Source: Pusillimonas sp035515275 (GTDB taxonomy: Bacteria > Pseudomonadota > Gammaproteobacteria > Burkholderiales > Burkholderiaceae_B). Taken from it: DNA of 40,523 nucleotides. Below the pieces are notes generated by a model that ran no database searches, was not told the DNA's origin, and saw only the letters and a list, made by a program, of their open reading frames with translations. The stretch covers positions 1 through 40,523 of the forward strand of contig NZ_DATJBQ010000074.1 of NCBI RefSeq assembly GCF_035515275.1, in the 5' to 3' direction. The position numbers and the translations under genes were made by a program. Below, one piece after another: positions 34,098 through 40,523 of this stretch (positions within the stretch are counted from its first letter, which is position 1; each line of letters opens with the position of its first letter).

Positions 34098-36571
34098 GTC
34101 GAACCACCCAAAGAAAGCATGAGCACGGTCAGCCCAAGGCCGCTTAGTCCGGTAAAGGCCACCCATAACGACTGCACGCGCAACTCTTCACCACCCACGG
34201 CATTTTTGTGCACCACGCCTCGCGCCATCGCATACAGGGACATGATCAGGCTCACCCCTAAATGAATGCTCATGTAGACAAGAACGACGAGCATCAGGGC
34301 GGTATAAGCGTGTTGGCTCGGCGAGCCGAGCCGCGCAATCAAGACACCGACGACCACGAGCGCTGCAACCGCGCATGCAAGACGCGCTGCCTGCCACATG
34401 ATCAGCGCTGTTCTTTTCGACGCCACAACAGCCGTGAGGCATAAGCCGATCAACGCTGCCACCAACACCCCATGCGCAAGCGCGTCAAAACCCAGCCGCT
34501 CGGGTGGGGGCCAGTGAGGTGCGTACAGGCTCAGGAACAGGCAGCCGAACATCAGGGAGCCGAGCAGGGCGGCATCGGCTGCCAATGAACAAGCCATGCC
34601 CCACCATCCCGGAGAGCCGCTTGCCGCCCAATGGCCCGGCAGATCGACGCCCGGCTCGGCATCTACTCGGGCCGGGAACCCTTTCGGCGCCAGCTGCCAC
34701 ACCCACACCACAAACAGCGATACGGTAACGAAGGCGGCGACCATCGCCAGCGCATAGGTCTTAAATAGCAGGGACAAGAAAAACACGCCCGTTGCCAGGC
34801 CCCCATACAAGGGTACCCAGGTGGGCCCCGGCAGATGGATGACGCTACGAGGATCACCTGTCAATACATCGACGCTCAAGGTCTGGCGCGTGGGCGGCGG
34901 GTAAGTGGCCAGCCAGCCTTCGCCCCGCCTAATCTGAGCGCTGATTTGGGGCGTGTCCCAAACGGGGTAGCGGCTGTTGACTTCGGGGATACTTATAAAG
35001 TTGTAAGAGGGCGGCGGCATGGACAGGGTCCATTCCAGCGTGCCCGCCTGCCAGGGATTCCGGCGCGCCAAATTGCCTTTGCGTGCATGCAGCACAATAT
35101 CCAGTAAAAACATGCCAAAGCCAATCGCCTGTACGAATCCACCCACACTGCTCAGCAGGTTCAACAGGTCCCACCCCAGCTCTTCTGAATACGTAAAAAT
35201 GCGCCGCGGCATGCCCAGCAGGCCGGTCAGGTGCATGGGCAGAAAAGTAAGATTGAACCCAATGAAAACAAACCAGAAGCCTGCCGCCCCCATCCGGGCC
35301 GCGGGCATTCTTCCGCTAAGCAGGGGCATCCAGTAGTAGGCGGCCGCCATCAACGGAAACACCGCCCCGCCTATTAATACATAGTGCATGTGCGCGACCA
35401 CAAAATGCGTGTCATGCACTTGAACATTGAACGGAATCAGGGCCACCATCACACCCGTCAGCCCGCCCAGGACAAAAATAAACAGGAAACCGCCCAGATA
35501 AAGCATGGGCAAACGCAAGCGCACCTGCCCGTTCCACAGCGTAGCGATCCATGAAAAAAACTGTATGGCTGTGGGAATGGCGACCAGCATGCTGGCCGCA
35601 GAAAAGAACGCCAGGCTTAACTGGGGAATACCGACCGTGAACATATGGTGAACCCACAGGCCGAAACTCAGGAAACCCATGGCCACCACGCTGTTTATCA
35701 CCCAGACATGACCCACCAGCGGATGCCGCGCAAACGTGGGGATCATGGTCGACACCAGGCCGGCGGCCGGCAGAAAAATAATATAGACCTCGGGGTGGCC
35801 GAACATCCAGAACAAGTGTTGCCACAGCAAGTTGTCGCCACCCAGATCGACGGTAAAAAAAGGCAGGCCAAAGGCGCGCTCAAGCTCGAGCAATATGCTG
35901 CCAAGTATCAGTGGGGGAAAGCCCACCAGTATCATGCCGGCGGTAATCAGCATGTACCAGGCAAAGATGGGCATGCGTGCCAGGCTCATTCCGGGCGCGC
36001 GCATTTTGAGGATGGTCGCGATCAGCTCCACCGCCCCACACAACGCCGAAATCTCGGCAAAGGTGATGCCTATCAGCCAGATATCGCTATTGATGCCCGG
36101 GGTGTACCGGCTGCCCGCCAACGGTGTGTACATGAACCATCCGCCCGAAGGGGCCAGACCCAGCGCCATGCCCCCCAACAAAATACAGCCACCGAACAAG
36201 TAGCACCACCAGGCATAAGCCCCTAGGCGCGGAAACGCCAGATCGCGCGAACCCAGCATCTTGGGAAGCAGATAAAATGCAAATCCTTCAAGCATGGGGA
36301 TGGCGAACATGAACATCATCAGCGTGCCATGCATGGTAAAGATCTGGCTGTAGAGCTCGCTATCCAGGAATCCACTGTGCGACGTGGCCAATTGCGCCCG
36401 TATCAGCATGGCCAGCACGCCGCCGACCAGAAAAAAACAGAGCGCGGCCACCATGAAGCGCCGCCCCATGGCCGTATGGTTGACGGCCGACAAGCTGCGC
36501 CATCCCGGGGGAGAGCGCCAGTGCGCATCCAGGGCCCGATGCCGGGCGTCGGTATCGGGGCTGTCATTCAT
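34094..36571 (-). CDS. Cytochrome c oxidase, fused subunits I and III
   Basis: 825-residue membrane protein. Residues 1 to about 540 are heme-copper oxidase subunit I; the C-terminal third (about 640-825) is subunit III-like. All metal ligands are present: H81 and H396 (low-spin heme), H259, H308 and H309 (CuB), H394 (high-spin heme), the H-P-E-V-Y crosslink motif with E261 and Y263, and H386-D387. Unusual by comparison with Rhodobacter aa3: the K-channel lysine (K362) is Q337, and D-channel asparagines N121 and N139 are F99 and G117, while D132 is kept as D110. Subunit I/III fusions occur in the Bradyrhizobium coxMNOP group. It overlaps both neighbours by ATGA. Confidence 0.92.
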   Translation of the reverse strand: MNDSPDTDARHRALDAHWRSPPGWRSLSAVNHTAMGRRFMVAALCFFLVGGVLAMLIRAQLATSHSGFLDSELYSQIFTMHGTLMMFMFAIPMLEGFAFYLLPKMLGSRDLAFPRLGAYAWWCYLFGGCILLGGMALGLAPSGGWFMYTPLAGSRYTPGINSDIWLIGITFAEISALCGAVELIATILKMRAPGMSLARMPIFAWYMLITAGMILVGFPPLILGSILLELERAFGLPFFTVDLGGDNLLWQHLFWMFGHPEVYIIFLPAAGLVSTMIPTFARHPLVGHVWVINSVVAMGFLSFGLWVHHMFTVGIPQLSLAFFSAASMLVAIPTAIQFFSWIATLWNGQVRLRLPMLYLGGFLFIFVLGGLTGVMVALIPFNVQVHDTHFVVAHMHYVLIGGAVFPLMAAAYYWMPLLSGRMPAARMGAAGFWFVFIGFNLTFLPMHLTGLLGMPRRIFTYSEELGWDLLNLLSSVGGFVQAIGFGMFLLDIVLHARKGNLARRNPWQAGTLEWTLSMPPPSYNFISIPEVNSRYPVWDTPQISAQIRRGEGWLATYPPPTRQTLSVDVLTGDPRSVIHLPGPTWVPLYGGLATGVFFLSLLFKTYALAMVAAFVTVSLFVVWVWQLAPKGFPARVDAEPGVDLPGHWAASGSPGWWGMACSLAADAALLGSLMFGCLFLSLYAPHWPPPERLGFDALAHGVLVAALIGLCLTAVVASKRTALIMWQAARLACAVAALVVVGVLIARLGSPSQHAYTALMLVVLVYMSIHLGVSLIMSLYAMARGVVHKNAVGGEELRVQSLWVAFTGLSGLGLTVLMLSLGGST

Positions 36572-37269
36572 GGTGTTTGATCCTGGTCTGTGGGCAATGC
36601 CGCCAGCACCTGCTCAAGGTCGTCGGGCTCGTGCGCAATCAGCTGGAAACGCATGGCGGCATGGCCGGCACCGCAATACTCGGCACACTGGCCTTCGTAG
36701 GTCCCGGGCTGATCAGCGGTATACACCAGCCGGTTCACGCGACCGGGAATGGCGTCCATTTTCCCGCCCAGCCTGGGCACCCAAAAGCTGTGAATCACAT
36801 CGACGGCACGCAGCTCGATCAAGGTAGGGATTCCGGCCGGAATATGTATGACGTTTGTCGAGCGCTTCGTTCGATCGGGGGCATCGGGGTAGGCCGCTTC
36901 CCATCGCCATTGCCTGGCGGTAACCTGCACATGGTATTGCGGCTCGGGCACTTCGGGGCCCGACAGATGGGCGTACACCAGCAGCGCAGCAATGACACCT
37001 GCCGGAAACAGCACACCGCCGCCCAACAGCAGCCACCGGGCATGAGCAGGGCTCCCCCCCGAGCGGGCCCGAACGGCCACGAGCACCAGCGCAAGCATGA
37101 ACAGCACGATCACCAGGCTGCCCCACGCCATCGCGTACCACACGGTTGCGACATGAGCGGCTTGCGCGGTACCGGGGTTCAGTGTGGACAATGGCGTCGG
37201 GCCGCAACCGGCCACCAGCAACAGGCTTCCCGCGGCCGGCGGCGAGACCCACCGACGAAGGCACGCCAC
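36568..37269 (-). CDS. Cytochrome c oxidase subunit II (lipoprotein)
   Basis: CuA-bearing subunit II of 233 residues from the chosen GTG start. An N-terminal lipoprotein signal (S-L-L-L-V-A-G-C, lipid on C22) is followed by two membrane segments (about 42-66 and 82-101) and a periplasmic cupredoxin domain. CuA ligands are H160, C195, C199, H203 and M206 in C-A-E-Y-C-G-A-G-H-A-A-M. There is no fused cytochrome c domain. The open frame extends 139 codons further upstream, but that part lies opposite the DUF2231 gene and shows no similarity. The stop overlaps the subunit I+III start as ATGA. The exact start is uncertain. Confidence 0.88.
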   Translation of the reverse strand: MACLRRWVSPPAAGSLLLVAGCGPTPLSTLNPGTAQAAHVATVWYAMAWGSLVIVLFMLALVLVAVRARSGGSPAHARWLLLGGGVLFPAGVIAALLVYAHLSGPEVPEPQYHVQVTARQWRWEAAYPDAPDRTKRSTNVIHIPAGIPTLIELRAVDVIHSFWVPRLGGKMDAIPGRVNRLVYTADQPGTYEGQCAEYCGAGHAAMRFQLIAHEPDDLEQVLAALPTDQDQTP

Positions 37270-37321
37270 TTGCTTGCCCCGCCAAGCCCGTTCACCCGTC
37301 CATACTGAAAGAGCTCGCCCA

Positions 37322-37798
37322 ATGATGCGATTTCGGCTGCGCAAGCCTGAGAAGAAACAATCCCAAACGGCGGTTGCCCTGGGCAGCCACCCCATCCACC
37401 CCATGGTGGTGCCGTTTCCGATTGCATTCCTAATAAGCGCCCTGGCATGCGACGCGGCCTTTTTATTTACGTTCGATGCTTTCTGGGCCCGGCTCTCACT
37501 TTGGCTATTGGGCGCGGGCACCTTCATGGGAATCGTGGCGGGGCTGATCGGCGCGGCCGAGCTATTGATAATCCGTTCAATAAGGCGCCGCGCGGCCGCC
37601 TGGAGCCATTTCGTTGTGGCCGTGATGCTGTTGTCGGTCGCCTTTCTTAATTGGTTCATGCGCTTGCCCGACCCGGTCGCCGCCATCTATCCGTGGGGTT
37701 TGAGTCTATCCACGCTAGGTTTGCTGCTGGTGTCGGTGGCCGGTTGGCTGGGTGGCAAGCTGGTGTTTGAGGAACGGGTAGGCGTAAAAGAGGCTTGA
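37322..37798 (+). CDS. DUF2231 family membrane protein
   Basis: 158-residue protein with four hydrophobic segments and the DUF2231 hallmark L-G-S-H-P-I-H-P-M-V-V-P-F-P at the first one. The function is unknown; related genes occur beside oxidase and redox clusters. It starts 52 bases from the divergent oxidase subunit II start, so one intergenic region may control both. Its last 143 bases overlap the 3' end of the convergent CopD-like gene. The ATG at 37322 follows an AAAGAG about ten bases upstream. Confidence 0.82.
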   Translation: MMRFRLRKPEKKQSQTAVALGSHPIHPMVVPFPIAFLISALACDAAFLFTFDAFWARLSLWLLGAGTFMGIVAGLIGAAELLIIRSIRRRAAAWSHFVVAVMLLSVAFLNWFMRLPDPVAAIYPWGLSLSTLGLLLVSVAGWLGGKLVFEERVGVKEA

Positions 37799-38243
37799 CG
37801 GCGACAGACGGAACGGCGAGCGAGAATCGGATCGCCGGCTTGGCCAGTACCAGCCACAGCACACACGGAAACAGAATAATCGGCAGGCCAATGCGCGCCA
37901 GGCGCGACACAGCATTGGCGCGCTCGGCGCGATGGCTTTGCTTTGCAAGAATGATTCCGCATCGGGCATGGATCACCGCGAGCGCCGCAACAAACAACAA
38001 CTTCACCGCAAACCACGGGGCCGTCACATCGCGCAAGGGGATCAGGGCGGTGCCGCTGACAATGGCTGCAATGGCAAAAGGCGAGGCGACCCATAAGTAG
38101 ATTCGGCGCACCATGCCGTGCAGGCGCAGATATGCGGGGTTGGACAAGCGCGGGCTGTGCCCAGCCATGAGTATCGGCAGGTAGATCAGAGACGCACTCC
38201 AGAAAATAACTGCGACGATGTGCAAGCCTTTGACCCAGGCCAT
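37656..38243 (-). CDS. CopD/HemJ-like membrane protein
   Basis: 195-residue protein with four hydrophobic segments in the first 140 residues. It begins M-A-W-V-K-G-L-H-I-V-A-V-I-F-W as in the CopD/HemJ superfamily, which includes the protoporphyrinogen oxidase HemJ and copper-related proteins. GGAGG precedes the ATG by four bases. The last 55 residues are Pro/Arg-rich, non-hydrophobic and unlike the family, and they lie opposite the end of the DUF2231 gene. A shifted or lost stop codon may explain this tail. Its position suggests a role in heme or copper supply to the oxidase, which is inference. Confidence 0.78.
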   Translation of the reverse strand: MAWVKGLHIVAVIFWSASLIYLPILMAGHSPRLSNPAYLRLHGMVRRIYLWVASPFAIAAIVSGTALIPLRDVTAPWFAVKLLFVAALAVIHARCGIILAKQSHRAERANAVSRLARIGLPIILFPCVLWLVLAKPAIRFSLAVPSVAVKPLLRLPVPQTPACHPANRPPTPAANLAWIDSNPTDRWRRPGRASA

Positions 38244-38472
38244 CCGACCTCCAATTAACCAAACTTATGCGTACCTGTCTGAGTCGCCGCAGGCAAGCCT
38301 CATGCCCACCGTTTTTCCGAAACGGGTTCAAGCCGGCCTCGGCCTATCAGACGTTTTTCCTATTGCATTTTTTTCTTGCAGTTCAGCTTAGATCTGTTAC
38401 GCTTTTTCGGAATTTGAGAGATTCCCTCGATACAGCCGTTACCGTGTTGTCGCTCTGCACCGGAGAATAAAA

Positions 38473-40523
38473 TTGAATAAAGCAGTCTCAGCCACACTCG
38501 CGGCCGGCATCGCCGCGCTTGCGCTTACCGCGTGCGGGGGCTCATCGTCCGATACCGCCCAAGGACCGAATATATTGTTCGTCATCATGGACGACGTCGG
38601 TATCGACCAGATGAAGGTGTTTGGCTATGGAGGCGCCGTAGGTCCGGACATGCGAAACATCGACACCGTCGCCCGGGCGGGGGTGCGTTTCCGCAACACC
38701 TGGTCAATGCCCGAGTGCTCGCCGGGGCGTGCCTCATTTTTTGTAGGTCGCTTCCCCCATCGTACCGGCATTCATCAGGCAATCGGGCCTCAGGACCTGG
38801 CCAATTCGCAGCTGTCGCCGTTCGATGCCACCACACCCAAAGTGCTGAAGCAGGCCGGCTACGAAAGCGCCATGTTTGGTAAGTTTCACCTGGCCGGCCC
38901 CGAAAACAACCAGGCAGGCAACCTTACGCCCAGCGTGTTGGGTTGGGACCACTTCTATGGCTGGGTGGGCGGGCTGCCCGGCTCCATCGACAAAACGGCC
39001 GGGGGGGTGGATGCTGCCGGACTCTCCAGCTGCGGGTTTACGACGGGCACAGCCACAGTGGGAGACCGTGGCGCCTGTTATCAGCCTGACGGCAGTTGCA
39101 GCGTCATTACGCGCAACTCGCTCCAGGATGATGCGCCGGGCCTGCAGTGCCTGGACTCCGGGGGCATTCTGGTCCCGAGTGCAAGCTGCGTTTCGCCTAC
39201 CCCCGCTTTGGCATTCAACCGCGAAAACGCCTACTACGTGTCGCCGCTGGTCATCATCAACAACGGCCAGCTTGAAGAAGTGCCGCTGACCGACTCGCGA
39301 GCCCGGGGCTATCGAACCACCATAGAAACCGACGCAGCCATTGAATGGATCAACTCGCGCCCCGCCGATAAGCCCTGGATGGCGACCGTCAGCTACAGCG
39401 CTGCCCACACCCCATGGCAGCAACCACCTAAAAGGCTGCTGCAGGGCGATGTTGGTCCACTTGATAAGTTGAGCTGCACCGACGACGGCGCGCTAAGTCC
39501 AATCGGCGTCCGGGTTATTCAGGACCGCATGACCGAAGCACTGGACACCGAATTCGGCCGCTTGCTGGTCGAAACGAAAATGGCCACGTACAACAGTGAC
39601 GGCAGCCTGAATTACGATCCCAAGGCATCAAACACCGTCATTGTCATCGTCGGCGACAACGGTTCGCTGGCCACCGCCGTAAAACTGCCCTTTGACCCAT
39701 CGCGGGCCAAGGGTAGCGCCTATCAGACAGGGGTTTGGGACCCTCTGATCATTGCCGGTCCCCAAGTGGTTCAGCCTGATCGCGAAGTCGACCACATGGT
39801 CAATATGGTTGATTTGTTCCAGTTCTTCGGCGAGGTGGCCGGTATCGATGTGCACCAGGCGGTGCCACGCACTGTGGATTCTGTTGGCATCCAGCCCTAC
39901 CTGACCAACCCGGGTCAAGGCAGCCTGCGCACCATCAACTTCACCATGGGCGGCTTGAACCTGCAGGCCAACGGCGGTCGCAACGGGCCCTGCGTCATTG
40001 ATACGGCCTGCACCGTCATACCTACGTCGCAGAGCGTGTGTGAAGACAACCTGGGCGTATGGTGGGGGGCCGGCTATACCGATAGCTCGGTCATCAAGAA
40101 TGGCGGGGCCGGTTACAAGAGCTGCGCCGACGTCAATGAAGCGCGTTACAACGCCAGTCCGCGTCAGGACAAGTTAAATCTCATTCCGGAGTCTTCGGTA
40201 GCGGTGCGCAACGAGCGCTATAAGCTGGTGCGCAACGTCAGCGAACACTACGTGGACGGAAAATTCGTCACGCTGAAAACCGAAGAATTGTTCGAGGTCA
40301 ATCAAGCTGTGCCTACACCATTGCTCGATAAAGACAAAACAAATTTGGATTGGACGACGAACGCGCAGATTAAAGCCGTGTACGACGACCTTAGCCAGAA
40401 GCTCGACCGCATCCTGGCCTCGAACCCCGAATGCCCCGGCGACGGCAACATGGACGGCGTAGTCGACTCGCAAGACCTTGATCATTGGGCTCGCATCGCC
40501 CGCGACTGGGGCTTGTCAAGCGT
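38473..40523 (+). CDS. Lipoprotein sulfatase with dockerin-like tail (3' end outside window)
   Basis: Open to the window edge (683 codons). The start is TTG at 38473 with GGAG seven bases upstream. A lipoprotein signal (L-A-L-T-A-C, lipid on C21) precedes a type I sulfatase domain: N-I-L-F-V-I-M-D40-D41 metal ligands, the C82-S-P-G-R86 motif whose cysteine is oxidised to formylglycine, and G-D395-N-G. The domain has many extra cysteines and insertions. The C-terminal end has a calcium-loop pattern, D657-G-N-M-D661-G-V-V-D665-S-Q-D668, as in type I dockerin repeats; a second repeat would lie outside the window. The substrate is unknown. A formylglycine-generating enzyme is not in the window. 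Confidence 0.88.
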   Translation, partial: MNKAVSATLAAGIAALALTACGGSSSDTAQGPNILFVIMDDVGIDQMKVFGYGGAVGPDMRNIDTVARAGVRFRNTWSMPECSPGRASFFVGRFPHRTGIHQAIGPQDLANSQLSPFDATTPKVLKQAGYESAMFGKFHLAGPENNQAGNLTPSVLGWDHFYGWVGGLPGSIDKTAGGVDAAGLSSCGFTTGTATVGDRGACYQPDGSCSVITRNSLQDDAPGLQCLDSGGILVPSASCVSPTPALAFNRENAYYVSPLVIINNGQLEEVPLTDSRARGYRTTIETDAAIEWINSRPADKPWMATVSYSAAHTPWQQPPKRLLQGDVGPLDKLSCTDDGALSPIGVRVIQDRMTEALDTEFGRLLVETKMATYNSDGSLNYDPKASNTVIVIVGDNGSLATAVKLPFDPSRAKGSAYQTGVWDPLIIAGPQVVQPDREVDHMVNMVDLFQFFGEVAGIDVHQAVPRTVDSVGIQPYLTNPGQGSLRTINFTMGGLNLQANGGRNGPCVIDTACTVIPTSQSVCEDNLGVWWGAGYTDSSVIKNGGAGYKSCADVNEARYNASPRQDKLNLIPESSVAVRNERYKLVRNVSEHYVDGKFVTLKTEELFEVNQAVPTPLLDKDKTNLDWTTNAQIKAVYDDLSQKLDRILASNPECPGDGNMDGVVDSQDLDHWARIARDWGLSS

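Noticed and set aside
37270..37686. N-terminal 139-codon extension of oxidase subunit II
   Set aside because: It lies opposite the DUF2231 gene, is rich in basic and small residues without similarity, and places the lipoprotein signal deep inside the chain.

Overview
The window is about 60 percent GC, densely coded on both strands, and consistent with the chromosome of a betaproteobacterium, most likely family Alcaligenaceae (Bordetella, Achromobacter, Pusillimonas relatives). The evidence is the protein resemblance throughout (YicC, RNase PH, HemW, type I glutamine synthetase with NtrB/NtrC, RidA-RecG-OxyR-ProC, class II fumarase, azurin) and the gene order. No rRNA, tRNA, CRISPR array, insertion sequence or prophage was seen. 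This is mainly core genome with an accessory right end.

Layout. 1-105: a LexA-type SOS box and the first codons of a leftward gene cut by the window edge. 106-3791: yicC (leftward) diverging from rph-rdgB-hemW. 3792-8002: a nitrogen regulation operon glnA-ntrB-ntrC, preceded by a sigma-54 promoter and two NtrC-like enhancer sites. 8010-11630: a leftward ferric iron ABC importer (binding protein, fused permease, ATPase) with a Fur box just before its first gene. 11631-12009: a regulatory stretch with an orphan terminator, overlapping palindromes and a terminator-like hairpin in the leader of fpr. 12010-17856: rightward fpr, ridA, recG, oxyR, proC and a YhhQ-family transporter, closed by a strong bidirectional terminator. 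17932-20502: leftward glutathione transferase and an S9 peptidase. 20658-28059: rightward SDR dehydrogenase, epd, fumC, a DUF488 protein, an NfeD protease with its slipin partner, and a periplasmic PQQ-type sugar dehydrogenase. 28103-31158: leftward uspA, a MarR regulator and acetoacetyl-CoA synthetase; an 11-bp-arm palindrome before the synthetase is the likely MarR operator. 31217-31621: noncoding, with a pair of DnaA boxes and a long inverted repeat. 31622-33528: leftward azurin and a Liv-type binding protein. 33720-38243: a compact aa3-type oxidase cluster (subunit II lipoprotein, fused subunit I+III, a small membrane protein) with a divergent DUF2231 membrane protein and a CopD/HemJ-like membrane protein. 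38473-40523: a lipoprotein sulfatase that starts with TTG and ends at the window edge in a dockerin-like calcium-binding loop.

The most unusual items are the oxidase, whose catalytic subunit keeps all metal ligands but lacks the lysine of the K channel and the asparagines of the D channel; the sulfatase with a dockerin-like tail; the dense regulatory stretch before fpr; the MarR operator; and a 24-codon coupling ORF between ntrB and ntrC.
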